Assembly: GCA_003669055.1 (NCBI GenBank)
Contig: RAYB01000014.1
Coordinates: 1 to 64,000, forward strand
Source: a bacterium 1XD21-70
Lineage (GTDB): Bacteria; Bacillota; Clostridia; Lachnospirales; Lachnospiraceae
Direction of reading: 5' to 3'
DNA length: 64,000 nt
Shown: positions 7,825-16,957 of the stretch, piece by piece
How the letters are laid out: every line of letters begins with the position of its first letter
Numbering within the stretch: the first letter of the stretch is position 1
The notes under the pieces: model-generated
Databases searched by the model: none
Seen by the model: only the letters and a program-made list of their open reading frames with translations
What the model was told of the DNA's origin: nothing
Translations under genes and position numbers: made by a program

Positions 7825-8718
7825 ATGATCGGTAAGAAAAAGGCCGCGAAAGCGGAACTGAATGAAAAGACAGATATTAAAACTCCGGTCTCGGAGATGG
7901 TGAGGAAGTTTAAGAAGCAGAAGAATTCGGTGGTTGCCTTGTTCTTTATTCTCTTTTTGGTGTTTTTGGCCTTGTTCGGGGAGGCTTTGGCGCCGTTTAA
8001 GATCAATGAATATGATTACAATTCCATTCTTCAGGGGCCCAGCATGGCTCACTGGTTTGGGACGGATGAATTTGGCAGGGATTTATTTTCCAGAATTATC
8101 ACAGGGACGAAGATTTCCCTGGCTGTGGGCCTCTCGGCAGTGTCTGTGGGCGCTGTCTGCGGCACGGTGCTGGGGCTTCTCGGCGGGTATTACCGGGGGG
8201 CAGTGGATGCGGTTATCATGCGAATCTGTGATGTGCTGTTTGCCTTTCCGGGGATTATCCTGGCGATTGCCATTGTGGCTATCCTGGGAAGCGGCATCGG
8301 GAATGTGGTGATTGCGGTTTCCGTGTTCTCCACCCCTACCTTTGCCCGGCTGGTGCGGAGCCGGACCCTGGCTCTCAAAAACTCCGTGTTTGTCCAGGCA
8401 GCCAGGAACCTGGGCGCCTCGGATGCCAGAATTTTGTTCCGCCATATTTTGCCGGGGGCAGTGCCGGAAATCATCGTGCAGTTTACCATGTCTGTGGGCT
8501 CCTCGATTCTTACGGCCTCTTCCTTAAGTTTTCTGGGAATGGGGGCGCAGCCGCCGACCCCGGAGTGGGGACTGCTCCTGGCCAACGGGCGGAATTACAT
8601 GATGACCAGTATGCATTGCACCGTGTTTCCGGGACTTGCGATTTTCCTGACTGTGCTGAGTTTTAATATTCTTGGGGATGGGCTTCGGGATGCCCTTGAC
8701 CCGAAGCTGACGGATTAA
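7825..8718 (+). CDS. oppC: Oligopeptide ABC transporter permease OppC
   Basis: The 297-residue permease is the partner of OppB, with an N-terminal cytoplasmic stretch and about six membrane segments. HWFGTDEFGRDLFSRII (about residues 75-90) and the docking loop FVQAARNLGASDARILFRH are signatures of OppC/DppC. ATG 7825 is used because AAGGAGG is 11 bases upstream; an in-frame GTG at 7798 would place the ribosome-binding site inside the gene. The start depends on the last unit of the 52-bp repeats. Confidence 0.9.
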   Translation: MIGKKKAAKAELNEKTDIKTPVSEMVRKFKKQKNSVVALFFILFLVFLALFGEALAPFKINEYDYNSILQGPSMAHWFGTDEFGRDLFSRIITGTKISLAVGLSAVSVGAVCGTVLGLLGGYYRGAVDAVIMRICDVLFAFPGIILAIAIVAILGSGIGNVVIAVSVFSTPTFARLVRSRTLALKNSVFVQAARNLGASDARILFRHILPGAVPEIIVQFTMSVGSSILTASSLSFLGMGAQPPTPEWGLLLANGRNYMMTSMHCTVFPGLAIFLTVLSFNILGDGLRDALDPKLTD

Positions 8719-8796
8719 GGCAGCAGTTGGGGATGGCAGAAGAAAAAAGGCGGAAACAGGAAGGCATCCGGACGGAGAAAGGATAACAGGAGACAG

Positions 8797-9786
8797 ATGG
8801 AAGATAACAGAAAGAATATATTGGAAGTGAAAAACCTCCACACTTATTTTTACACGGACGGCGGAGTGGTGAAGTCTGTGGACGGGGTGGATTTTGAATT
8901 GAAGGAAGGTGCCACCTTAGGAATCGTGGGGGAGTCGGGAAGCGGAAAGAGTGTGACTTCTCTTTCGATCATGGGGCTTTTGACAGGAACCACCGGAAAG
9001 ATTGCGGAAGGTGAGATTTTGCTGGAGGGAAAGGATATTGCCCACATCAGCGAGGAGGAGAAGCGGAAGCTTCGGGGCAGCCAGATTTCCATGATTTTCC
9101 AAGAACCCATGACCAGCTTAAATCCGGTGATGAAGATCGGGAAACAGCTGACAGAGTGTATTTTGCAGCACCAGGACATTTCCAAGGAGGAGGCATGGAA
9201 GAAGGCGGAAGATATGCTGCGCCGAACCGGGGTGCCCCGGGTGGAGCATATGATGAAAGAATATCCTTTCCAGCTTTCCGGCGGCCAGAGGCAGAGGGTG
9301 ATGATTGCCATGGCGCTGGTGTGCCGCCCCAAGATACTGATTGCCGACGAGCCGACCACGGCTCTGGATGTGACCATTCAGGCGCAGATCCTGGATTTGA
9401 TGAACGGGCTGAAAAAGGCCATCGGCACATCGATTCTGTTTATTACCCATGATTTGGGGGTAGTGGCAGAGGTGTGTGACGAGGTGGTAGTCATGTATTG
9501 CGGCCGGGTGGTGGAAAAGGGCGATGTGAAGGAGTTGTTTGCCCATCCGTCCCATCCTTACACCATTGGCCTCTTGAATTCCATTCCCAAGCTGGGGGAG
9601 GCAGTGGAGGAGCTGGAGGCCATTCCGGGGAATGTGCCCAACCCCAAGTATATGCCCAAAGGGTGTAAGTTTGCCCCCCGGTGCAGCAGGGCGTTTGAGA
9701 AATGCCAGGAAGAAGAACCGGGTTTTTATGAGGTGGGCGATGGCCATGTAAGCCGGTGCTGGCTGTGTGAGAAAGGGGGCAACTGA
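8797..9786 (+). CDS. oppD: Oligopeptide ABC transporter ATPase OppD
   Basis: The 329-residue ATP-binding subunit carries Walker A GESGSGKS, signature LSGGQRQR, Walker B ILIADEPTTALD and the switch histidine in FITHDLG. The C-terminal extension with GCKFAPRC and two more cysteines is the region of Opp/Dpp ATPases that binds an iron-sulfur cluster in some family members. CAGGAG precedes the ATG. It ends two bases before oppF. Confidence 0.93.
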   Translation: MEDNRKNILEVKNLHTYFYTDGGVVKSVDGVDFELKEGATLGIVGESGSGKSVTSLSIMGLLTGTTGKIAEGEILLEGKDIAHISEEEKRKLRGSQISMIFQEPMTSLNPVMKIGKQLTECILQHQDISKEEAWKKAEDMLRRTGVPRVEHMMKEYPFQLSGGQRQRVMIAMALVCRPKILIADEPTTALDVTIQAQILDLMNGLKKAIGTSILFITHDLGVVAEVCDEVVVMYCGRVVEKGDVKELFAHPSHPYTIGLLNSIPKLGEAVEELEAIPGNVPNPKYMPKGCKFAPRCSRAFEKCQEEEPGFYEVGDGHVSRCWLCEKGGN

Positions 9787-9787
9787 T

Positions 9788-10780
9788 ATGGCAGTTACAA
9801 CGGATATCCTCTTGCATGTGGAGGGGATGAAGATCTATTATCCGGTGGCAGGCAAGCGGTTTGGCACCACGGATTATGTGAAGGCAGTGGACGGCGTTTC
9901 CTTTGAGGTAAGGCGGGGCGAAGTGTTTGGCATTGTGGGGGAGTCGGGCTGCGGAAAGTCTACCCTGGGGCGGGGCATCTGCAAGCTGGAAAAGCCTACC
10001 GGGGGAAAAGTGGTTCTGGACGGAGAGGACATTTCCGGGTATAATGACAGACAGATGCGGCCAGTGCGCAAAAAAGTCCAGATGGTATTTCAGGATCCGT
10101 ATGCGTCCCTGAACCCCAGAATGTCAGTGTTTGACATTATTGCGGAGCCGCTGATTATCCATAACCTGACAAAAGACAAGGCGGAACTGGAGGAAAAGGT
10201 GCTTAAGCTTCTCAGAAAGGTGGGGCTGGACGATTACCACGCCAACCGTTATCCCCATGAGTTTTCCGGCGGCCAGAGACAGAGGATTGGCATTGCCAGG
10301 GCGCTGGCGGTGCAGCCTTCCCTGATTATCGCGGACGAGCCGGTGTCTGCGCTGGATGTGTCTATCCAGGCGCAGGTACTGAACCTGATGAACCAGTTAA
10401 AGAAGGATTTTAACCTGACCTATATTTTTGTGGCTCATGATCTGAGCGTGGTGGAGCATATCAGTGACCGGGTGGGGGTCATGTATCTGGGGAATTTTGT
10501 GGAGGTGGGAAACAAGGAAAGCCTGTATACCAGTCCCCTCCATCCCTACACCCAGGCTCTCCTTTCAGCAGTGCCGGTTCCGGATCCCACAGCAAAGAAG
10601 GAGCGGGTGATTCTGGAAGGAAATATTCCTTCGCCCTTAAATCCGCCCAAGGGCTGTAAGTTCCATACCCGGTGCCCGAAGGCCATGGAGTGCTGCAAGG
10701 TGGAGGCGCCGAAGAAATATCAGGTCAGCGAGGATCACTATGTGTATTGCCATCTCTATGATGAGGTGAGCGGGAGATAG
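9788..10780 (+). CDS. oppF: Oligopeptide ABC transporter ATPase OppF
   Basis: The second ATPase subunit (330 residues) has Walker A GESGCGKS, signature FSGGQRQR, Walker B LIIADEPVSALD and FVAHDLS. The C-terminal cysteine-rich extension (GCKFHTRCPKAMECC) matches that of OppD. ATG 9788 was chosen because AAAGGGGG is just upstream, and the oppD stop codon nearly touches it, which suggests coupled translation. OppD and OppF act as a heterodimer under OppBC. Confidence 0.93.
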   Translation: MAVTTDILLHVEGMKIYYPVAGKRFGTTDYVKAVDGVSFEVRRGEVFGIVGESGCGKSTLGRGICKLEKPTGGKVVLDGEDISGYNDRQMRPVRKKVQMVFQDPYASLNPRMSVFDIIAEPLIIHNLTKDKAELEEKVLKLLRKVGLDDYHANRYPHEFSGGQRQRIGIARALAVQPSLIIADEPVSALDVSIQAQVLNLMNQLKKDFNLTYIFVAHDLSVVEHISDRVGVMYLGNFVEVGNKESLYTSPLHPYTQALLSAVPVPDPTAKKERVILEGNIPSPLNPPKGCKFHTRCPKAMECCKVEAPKKYQVSEDHYVYCHLYDEVSGR

Positions 10781-10845
10781 GACTGCCACGGCCAAAGACG
10801 TGCTGCAGGCTCTGGAGCAGAATCAGGGAAAAAGAGGAAAAAACG

Positions 10846-11649
10846 ATGAGGAAGCTTTTTATCAGTGGGGATATTGAGGGCTGCGCAGGGCTGGCGATTC
10901 CGGCGGAGGCTCACAAGCAGGAGGCAGTGTATGGGGCGTTTGCCCGGGAGATGACCCGGGAAGTGCTGGCAGCCTGTGAGGCGGCAAGAGAGATGGGAGC
11001 CACAGAGATCGTGGTGAAGGACGGCCATGGGGATGCCTCCAACATCGACCCGCTTGAGATGCCGGATTATGTCAGGCTCATTCGGGGGAAAAGCGGACAT
11101 CCCTATAATATGATGTGGGGGCTTGATGAGAGTTTTGACGGGGTGCTGTATGTGGGGTATCACGCACCGGCAGGGAACCCGGAGTTTTCCATCAGCCACA
11201 CCTCCACCGGCAACAGCCTGTATATCCGGCTCAACGGGGAATATATGAGCGAGTTTATGCTGAATACCTTTACGGCGGCCAGCCTTGGGGTGCCGGTGCT
11301 GTTTTTATCCGGGGATGAGGCCATCTGCGGCCTGGCAAAGAGGCAGGTGCCCGCGATTGAGACGGCGGTGACGAAAAGAGGCACAGGAGGGGCGACTGTC
11401 TGTGAGCCGCAAAAGGTTGTGCTGGAGCGGATTCAGGAAGGAGTGAAAAGGGCTCTGGGGCGGGATTTTTCAGCCTGCCGGGTGGAACTTCCCCCCAGAT
11501 TTGTCTATGAGGTGACGTTTAAGGACTGGAAAAAGGCGTACCAGATGTCCTTTTATCCGGGGATGGAGAGGGTGGACACGTTTACCAACCGGCTGGTGAC
11601 AGAGCGGTGGATGGATGTGGTGACAGCGCATTGCTTTGTGGTGTATTAG
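10846..11649 (+). CDS. M55 family metallopeptidase, D-aminopeptidase DppA-like
   Basis: The 267-residue zinc peptidase is of the DppA family. MRKLFISGDIEGCAG near the start carries the Asp9-x-Glu11 metal ligands, and DGHGDASNID and YVGYHAPAG (about residues 63-110) supply other metal and catalytic residues of M55. Known members remove N-terminal D-amino acids such as D-Ala from short peptides in the cytoplasm. Being directly after oppF, it probably processes imported peptides, for example from cell-wall turnover. AAAGAGGAAAAAACG precedes the ATG. Confidence 0.88.
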   Translation: MRKLFISGDIEGCAGLAIPAEAHKQEAVYGAFAREMTREVLAACEAAREMGATEIVVKDGHGDASNIDPLEMPDYVRLIRGKSGHPYNMMWGLDESFDGVLYVGYHAPAGNPEFSISHTSTGNSLYIRLNGEYMSEFMLNTFTAASLGVPVLFLSGDEAICGLAKRQVPAIETAVTKRGTGGATVCEPQKVVLERIQEGVKRALGRDFSACRVELPPRFVYEVTFKDWKKAYQMSFYPGMERVDTFTNRLVTERWMDVVTAHCFVVY

Positions 11650-11777
11650 AGAGCGGTTTTTCCCCAGGCCATGGGAAGGTGCAGGGAGGGTGAGCTTGCT
11701 GCCGGGGCTGTGGGGCTGCCAGGGAATGAGAAAAATGAAAAAGATTCATAAAACAGATTGAAGGAGACAGCAAAGTC

Positions 11778-12875
11778 ATGGATATGCAGATGTTTGGCCG
11801 GATTTCCGATGCGTTTGGGCCCAGTGGATTTGAGGAAGAGGTGATTCGCACCATTGCCGGGTATTGCCGGGAGTTTGAGAGGGAAAATGATGCGATGAAC
11901 AACCTCTATGTGAGAATGCCGGGGGCGGATAAGAAAAAGCCGGTGCTTCAGCTGGATGCCCACACGGATGAATGTGGGTTTATGGTGCAGGCCATTCACG
12001 AGAACGGGGTTCTGGGGATTGTGATGCTGGGAGGATTTGTGCTCACCAATATTCCGGCTCATACGGTGGTTATCCGAACCAGGAGCGGGAAGCGGGTGAG
12101 GGGAATCATTACCTCCAAGCCGGTTCATTTTATGAATGATAAGGAAAGAGCCTCCCAGGAACTGGACATTGAGAAGATTTATGTGGATATCGGCGCGGTC
12201 AGCAAAAAAGAGGTGGAGGAAGTCTTCGGGGTTTCCATCGGGGATCCGATGATGCCGGAGGTAAGCTTTTCCTATGATGAGGAGCACGGGGTCTGTTTTG
12301 GCAAGGCATTTGACAACCGGGCAGGATGTGCCTGCATTGTGGATACCATGAAGAAGCTGTTTGAGGAGCGGGAGCATCTGGCCGTCCAGGTGGTGGGTGC
12401 GTTCGCGGCCCAGGAGGAAGTGGGCATGCGGGGCGCCACGGTGACATCCCAGGTGGTGAAGCCGGATTTGGCCATCGTGTTTGAGGGGTCTCCCTCGGAT
12501 GATTTCTATTTCAGTGCGGCCGAGGCGCAGGGAAGGATGAAAAACGGCGTGCAAATCCGGCGGCTGGATAAAAGCTATGTGTCCAATCCGGCGTTCATGG
12601 AATATGCCATGGAGTTGGCAAAAAAGCACGGGATTTGCTATCAGGAGACCGTGAGAAGGGGCGGCAGCACCAATGCAGGCAAGATCAGCCTTACGGGCAA
12701 GGCGGTTCCGGTGCTGGTGCTGGGAGTACCCAGCCGCTATGTGCATACCCACTATAATTTCTGCGCCAGACAGGACTTGGAGGCAGCAGTTGCTCTGGCC
12801 ACCCAGGTAATCCGGGAACTGGACGGGGAGAAATTGCAGCATATCTTCAGGCAGGATGTGTTGGAAGGGATTTGA
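11778..12875 (+). CDS. M42 family metallopeptidase (glutamyl/endo-aminopeptidase type)
   Basis: This 365-residue cytoplasmic aminopeptidase has metal-binding segments QLDAHTDECGFMV (about 55-67), AFDNRAGCA (about 177-185) and AAQEEVGMRGA (about 210-220, catalytic Glu-Glu). M42 enzymes form large hollow dodecamers that trim free peptides. Located between the M55 and C26 genes of the same operon, it should finish breakdown of peptides brought in by Opp. GGAGACAGCAAAGTC precedes the ATG. Confidence 0.9.
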   Translation: MDMQMFGRISDAFGPSGFEEEVIRTIAGYCREFERENDAMNNLYVRMPGADKKKPVLQLDAHTDECGFMVQAIHENGVLGIVMLGGFVLTNIPAHTVVIRTRSGKRVRGIITSKPVHFMNDKERASQELDIEKIYVDIGAVSKKEVEEVFGVSIGDPMMPEVSFSYDEEHGVCFGKAFDNRAGCACIVDTMKKLFEEREHLAVQVVGAFAAQEEVGMRGATVTSQVVKPDLAIVFEGSPSDDFYFSAAEAQGRMKNGVQIRRLDKSYVSNPAFMEYAMELAKKHGICYQETVRRGGSTNAGKISLTGKAVPVLVLGVPSRYVHTHYNFCARQDLEAAVALATQVIRELDGEKLQHIFRQDVLEGI

Positions 12876-13064
12876 GAACCCGCCATCTGCATCCTGCCTG
12901 GCGGCAGGGATTCGTAAAGGCCGCCCGGGTGCCCCGCAGGCTGCCACGCCAGGCGGGAAGCATTTCCGGGCAGGCTTTTAGGGGCACGGCGGCCGCAGTG
13001 TTAACCGGATGGTTATGGCACGGATTGGGGCAAGGAGAAAGGAAAGACGAAAGGAATTAGGAAA

Positions 13065-13814
13065 ATGACCAATGGGAGAAAGCCTGTGATCGGAATCCTG
13101 GGACTTACCAGAAAGACAGACCCCGGGCTGTTTATCAGCGGAGAGCATGTTTTTACGGGAAGCACCAATGTGCGGGCAATTCAGATGAATGGCGGTGTGC
13201 CGGTGTTGATTCCGGCGGCAGCGGCAGCAGAGGATGTGGAGGCGGCCGTTTCTTTTTGCGACGGGATTTTGCTTCCCGGCGGGGAGGACATGACTCCCTG
13301 GTATTACGATGAGGAGCCGCTTCCGGTGATCGGGGTATTCCGGCCGGAGATTGATGATGCCTGGCTGAAGGCGGGAAGGTATGCCCTGGAAAAGAAGATT
13401 CCCATGCTGGGGATATGCAAAGGGCATCAGACCTTAAATGTGCTGATGGGGGGAAGCCTGTATCAGGATTTGTCGCTTCAGGAAGGGGAACGGATTCAGC
13501 ATTTGCAGAAGCTTAACCGGACTTACCTGACCCACCATGTGGAAGTGGAAGCGAATACCCGCCTGGCGTCACTTTTGGGAGCCGGGAGGCAAAAAACCAA
13601 TTCCATGCACCACCAGGCGGTGAAAAAGCTGGGCAAGGGCTTAAAGATCTCGGCCAGAGCCTGTGACGGCACGGTAGAGGGGATTGAGGACGAGGAGGGC
13701 CTGATCATGGGCGTGCAGTGGCACCCGGAGGATTTGGTGGACTCGGCACCCGTGATGAATCAGCTGTTTGTGGATTTGGTGGAACGGGCGCTGAGGCGGC
13801 AGCAGGAAAAGTAA
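13065..13814 (+). CDS. C26 family gamma-glutamyl hydrolase (PuuD-like)
   Basis: The 249-residue class I glutamine amidotransferase-like hydrolase has its nucleophile Cys118 in LGICKGHQ and His/Glu partners in GVQWHPE near residue 226. This family splits gamma-glutamyl amide bonds, as in gamma-glutamyl-GABA. As last gene of the peptide operon it could handle gamma-linked peptides, such as D-Glu containing muropeptide fragments; that substrate is inferred from context only. Stop is followed by a good terminator. Confidence 0.87.
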   Translation: MTNGRKPVIGILGLTRKTDPGLFISGEHVFTGSTNVRAIQMNGGVPVLIPAAAAAEDVEAAVSFCDGILLPGGEDMTPWYYDEEPLPVIGVFRPEIDDAWLKAGRYALEKKIPMLGICKGHQTLNVLMGGSLYQDLSLQEGERIQHLQKLNRTYLTHHVEVEANTRLASLLGAGRQKTNSMHHQAVKKLGKGLKISARACDGTVEGIEDEEGLIMGVQWHPEDLVDSAPVMNQLFVDLVERALRRQQEK

Positions 13815-13825
13815 AGACGGAAGAT

Positions 13826-13855
13826 GGCACGTAGGCTTTTAGGCGTGCCGTTTTT
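13826..13855 (+). terminator. Terminator of the peptide-use operon
   Basis: GGCACG (13826-13831) and CGTGCC (13844-13849) pair across a 12-base loop and are followed by GTTTTT. It lies 12 bases past the C26 gene. Confidence 0.8.
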
Positions 13856-13912
13856 CATGCCAGGAAGGAAAACCACAAGGGAAAAAAGAGACTTTTCTAA
13901 GTTGTTGATTTG

Positions 13913-13921
13913 TGCTACAAT
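13913..13921 (+). promoter_or_regulatory. Extended -10 promoter of the chemoreceptor gene
   Basis: TG at 13913-13914 plus TACAAT at 13916-13921 form an extended -10; no good -35 lies 17 bases upstream. The leader would be about 50 bases. Confidence 0.5.
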
Positions 13922-13977
13922 AGAAAACAGAAATGATCAGTTCTACCTATTACTGAGAACATAAGGGGGATTTAGAT

Positions 13978-15654
13978 ATGGAAGGAATCCATAGGAACGA
14001 GAGCGGGAAAAAGGGAAAATACAGAAGAATCGGAGTAAAAATCGGGGGAGTCGTGATAGTCATGCAGGCGATTTCTGTGCTGCTGGTCATGATGATCTGC
14101 GTTTTTATGTACAATTCCCTGATTACCAAGATGCAGAAGGTCCGCTGCACCAATGGCACGAATATACTGGCCAATGAACTGAGCCGTCTGACCGGGGAGG
14201 AGGATATGAATCAGCTCCTGGATGGTTTAAAGAGCCGTATGGGCTGTGAATTTACCATTTTTGAAGGGGATACCCGGGCTTACAGTACCGTGACCCAGAA
14301 TGGGCAGCGGGTGGTGGGAACCAGGCTGTCCTCTGATTTGAGCAGCATTGTGCTTCAGCAGGGGAAGTCCTATGTGGGAGAGGCACAGATTCATGGAGAG
14401 AGTTATCTGTGCTCCTATGTTCCCACAAAGGGGGCTGACGGAAAGGTCAACGGATTGATTTTTGCCGGAATTTCCCGGACAGAGGCCAGGCAGGAGGTTG
14501 TGATAGTGGTAGCGCTGGCGGTTGCGGCAAGTGCGATTACCATAATCCTGTGCACAATGTTCCTGGCAGCTTACTTAAAGAAACGGGTTTCGGAGCCTCT
14601 GGGTGAGATTACCCGCATAGCCGGGCAGCTGGAAAAGGGAGACTTGGGGCTGGCAAGCAAGGAAGAAGTCCGGGTCAATGTCTCCTCCAATGATGAGGTC
14701 GGCATGCTGGGAGAAATGTTTGAGGACACGATCCGCCGCCTGCGTTCTTATATCGGTGAGATTTCCAGCGTGCTCGGCGCCATGGCAGGCGGTGACCTGA
14801 CTCAGAGCGCCCGCCAGGATTACATGGGTGATTTCCAGTCCATTAAGAGGTCTCTGGACGGAATCCAGGCAGCATTTAACAATGCCATGGGTCAGATTAC
14901 CAACAGTGCCGGACAGGTTTCCTCCGGGGCGGAGCAGGTATCCAGCAGTGCCCAGGCGCTGGCTCAGGGCGCCACGGAGCAGGCAAGTTCCATTGAGGAG
15001 ATTTCCGCCACCATGATGGACATCTCCAAAAATGCCTTGCAGACCTCTGCTGCTGCGGAGGAGGCCGGGGAGTACGTCAACCAGGCCGGTTCCCATCTGG
15101 GAGTCAGCATTGGATTTGTCAATGAATTGAATGTGGCGATGGAGAACATTTCCGGTTCCTCCAAGAAGATCGGCACAATTATTGCGACCATTGAGGATAT
15201 CGCTTTCCAGATCAATATCCTTGCCCTCAATGCTGCCGTGGAGGCAGCCCGGGCAGGAACAGCGGGCAAGGGCTTTGCTGTGGTGGCGGATGAGGTGAGC
15301 AATCTGGCTTCCAAGTCGGATGAGGCTGCCAAGGCTACCAAGAAGCTGATTGAAAGTTCCATTGCTGCCGTTACCGAGGGCGGCCATATCGTTGACAAGG
15401 TTACGGAGTCCCTGGATCAGACCAGCCAGAGTGCAGGCCATGTAACTGCCCAGATGGCGATCGTGGTGGAGGCTGTGGAAAAACAGACTGCCGCCCTTTC
15501 CCAGGTTACGGATGGAATTGACCAGATCTCCTCTGTGGTGCAGACGAATTCCGCCACCAGCGAGCAGTGTGCCGCTGCCAGTGAGGAACTGTCATCCCAG
15601 GCCAGTTTGCTGAAGAACCTGATGCGCTCTTTTAAGCTGAGGGATGTGCGATAA
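13978..15654 (+). CDS. Methyl-accepting chemotaxis protein
   Basis: The 558-residue membrane chemoreceptor has a first membrane segment at about 20-45, an extracellular sensor of about 130 residues (Cache-like by size, with EDMNQLLDGLKSRMGCEFTI), a second membrane segment at about 175-200, HAMP, then a long cytoplasmic coiled coil. The signalling tip contains IEDIAFQINILALNAAVEAA near residue 405. It passes ligand state to CheA and CheW. The ligand is not predictable from sequence. AGGGGG is 9 bases before the ATG. It is transcribed alone. Confidence 0.9.
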   Translation: MEGIHRNESGKKGKYRRIGVKIGGVVIVMQAISVLLVMMICVFMYNSLITKMQKVRCTNGTNILANELSRLTGEEDMNQLLDGLKSRMGCEFTIFEGDTRAYSTVTQNGQRVVGTRLSSDLSSIVLQQGKSYVGEAQIHGESYLCSYVPTKGADGKVNGLIFAGISRTEARQEVVIVVALAVAASAITIILCTMFLAAYLKKRVSEPLGEITRIAGQLEKGDLGLASKEEVRVNVSSNDEVGMLGEMFEDTIRRLRSYIGEISSVLGAMAGGDLTQSARQDYMGDFQSIKRSLDGIQAAFNNAMGQITNSAGQVSSGAEQVSSSAQALAQGATEQASSIEEISATMMDISKNALQTSAAAEEAGEYVNQAGSHLGVSIGFVNELNVAMENISGSSKKIGTIIATIEDIAFQINILALNAAVEAARAGTAGKGFAVVADEVSNLASKSDEAAKATKKLIESSIAAVTEGGHIVDKVTESLDQTSQSAGHVTAQMAIVVEAVEKQTAALSQVTDGIDQISSVVQTNSATSEQCAAASEELSSQASLLKNLMRSFKLRDVR

Positions 15655-15692
15655 GCAAAAGGGGCTATCGGGAAATAGATAACCCTACACAG

Positions 15693-15726
15693 GGTCAGGT
15701 GTGAACCATGCGGATCACACCTGACC
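15693..15726. terminator. Perfect 12-bp inverted repeat after the chemoreceptor gene
   Basis: GGTCAGGTGTGA (15693-15704) and TCACACCTGACC (15715-15726) pair perfectly across 10 bases. It lies 39 bases after the stop. There is no run of T after it, so it may be a weak terminator, a message stabiliser or a binding site. Confidence 0.5.
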
Positions 15727-15888
15727 TTGAAATTTATCCATGAAAAAGAAAAAAGATACATCCAGTTCAATGTTTCCGTCCCGAACCTGCCAATTTCCTT
15801 ATTTATTTTTACTTCCAATCCATAATGATCCTTTGAAACATAAAAAACCGCCACTCTATAATAAGTGACGATTCCTTTTCTAATTATT

Positions 15889-16212
15889 TCATTGTTGCCG
15901 TATAAGCCATCCATAATCCTGCCTGCAATCCATTACATAATCTGCATAAACAATATCATCCACGATTTGGAAGATTACCATATACCGTTTTTCAAACAGG
16001 ATAAACCGATAAGCGTTTCTGGGAATATATTCCCCTGTGAGCCACGGACATCTCTGCGGCATGATTTCCAGTGAATTTGCGGTCTTTTCAAACTCTACGG
16101 TCAACCGTTCCGCAGCTTCGGGACTTACCTGCGCCAAAAATGCAGCATGGGAAACGAGCATCTGCGTTGCACGTTCTGACACAATAACATGGTATTTATT
16201 CTGCTGTTCCAT
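15889..16212 (-). CDS. RelE/ParE-family toxin
   Basis: The 107-residue protein starts at ATG 16212 (AAGGAGG about 10 bases upstream). It resembles RelE/ParE-type toxins, with a helical N-terminal pair (ATQMLVSHAAFLAQVSPEAAE) and the strand-rich C-terminal half RFILFEKRYMVIFQIVDDIVY. It overlaps the end of the upstream antitoxin gene by 17 bases, the usual coupling of type II pairs. RelE members cut mRNA on the ribosome and ParE members hit gyrase; sequence alone does not settle which applies here. Confidence 0.8.
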   Translation of the reverse strand: MEQQNKYHVIVSERATQMLVSHAAFLAQVSPEAAERLTVEFEKTANSLEIMPQRCPWLTGEYIPRNAYRFILFEKRYMVIFQIVDDIVYADYVMDCRQDYGWLIRQQ

Positions 16213-16483
16213 TACCTGTCGCCTCCTTGATGGCATTACGCATCATTGCAGCTACTTCATCAACGGAATAGCCTTTGCTGCCACGCATCCTGTCCTCCTC
16301 AACCGCTAAAAGTTCCTCACGGAGCTTAAGCATTTTTTCTCTGCGGTTATAAGTCCCAATATCCATAACCACCAAATCCCCCTCGCCGTTCTTGGTAAGG
16401 AAAACTGGCTCTGCGGTTTTTCTGCACTGCTCGGCAATCTCATTGTAATTCTGCCTGATTGCTGCTGACGGGCGAATATTCAA
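16196..16483 (-). CDS. Phd/YefM-type antitoxin
   Basis: The 95-residue product has an N-terminal Phd/YefM fold (IRPSAAIRQNYNEIAEQC, then EPVFLTKNGEGDLVVMD) that binds the promoter, and a charged C-terminus that should wrap the toxin. It starts with TTG at 16483, 7 bases after AGGAGG; no ATG lies in a better place. With the toxin downstream it forms a self-repressing operon under the promoter at 16526-16554. Confidence 0.85.
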   Translation of the reverse strand: MNIRPSAAIRQNYNEIAEQCRKTAEPVFLTKNGEGDLVVMDIGTYNRREKMLKLREELLAVEEDRMRGSKGYSVDEVAAMMRNAIKEATGNGTAE

Positions 16484-16525
16484 AACGGCACCTCCTCAAA
16501 TCAACAATAGTAATATTCTATCCAT

Positions 16526-16554
16526 ATTATATCCATTTCATGCAATGAAGTCAA
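16526..16554 (-). promoter_or_regulatory. Promoter of the YefM/RelE-type operon
   Basis: Minus strand TTGACT (16554-16549), 17 bases, TATAAT (16531-16526), close to consensus. The transcript starts near 16519, 36 bases before the TTG codon. Confidence 0.75.
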
Positions 16555-16957
16555 CAGGATATAGCATTTTTACAAGCCCATCCTTTCCCCCTCAAGGCAC
16601 ACGGCAGAGTAGCCTTTGATAAACCACAAACGAGATACGCTCGTCAAATACCAATGCTTCCGTCATTTTCTGCGCCATAATAAAATCTTACTACTACAAT
16701 AGATTTATGGTTAATATCCCTGACAGCCAGTAAGGAATTATCCATCTTGTTGTTTAAGCTGTTAGAATGATAAGAGCAATTGGTATATCGGAAACCTCCT
16801 TGGGCTTCGCGTCACATCACCGTAGATTGAATGGGCAATGAGTAAAACTGGCACTGGCCAATTGCAATCTTTATTTTTGCCTCGCCGTTTTTCAGGCTGC
16901 CCGTGCGGGAGGCTTTTGTATAAAACTGTGCTGCCGGAAATCTGTAAAACATCTTTT
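16555..16957. other. Intergenic stretch without a recognised gene
   Basis: About 400 bases between the toxin-antitoxin promoter and the transporter gene. The minus strand has short open stretches (about 16,640-16,790) with an apparent ribosome-binding site near 16,800 but stops in all frames, which looks like the remains of a mobile-element gene. I cannot name it. Confidence 0.4.

Noticed and set aside
7080-8006. 308-residue minus-strand frame opposite oppB and oppC
   Set aside because: It lies across two clear permease genes and the 52-bp repeats, with low-complexity Pro/Ser/His content; a shadow frame.
11646-12947. 433-residue minus-strand frame opposite the M42 peptidase
   Set aside because: A shadow of a well-supported peptidase gene; His/Pro-rich composition and no ribosome-binding site.
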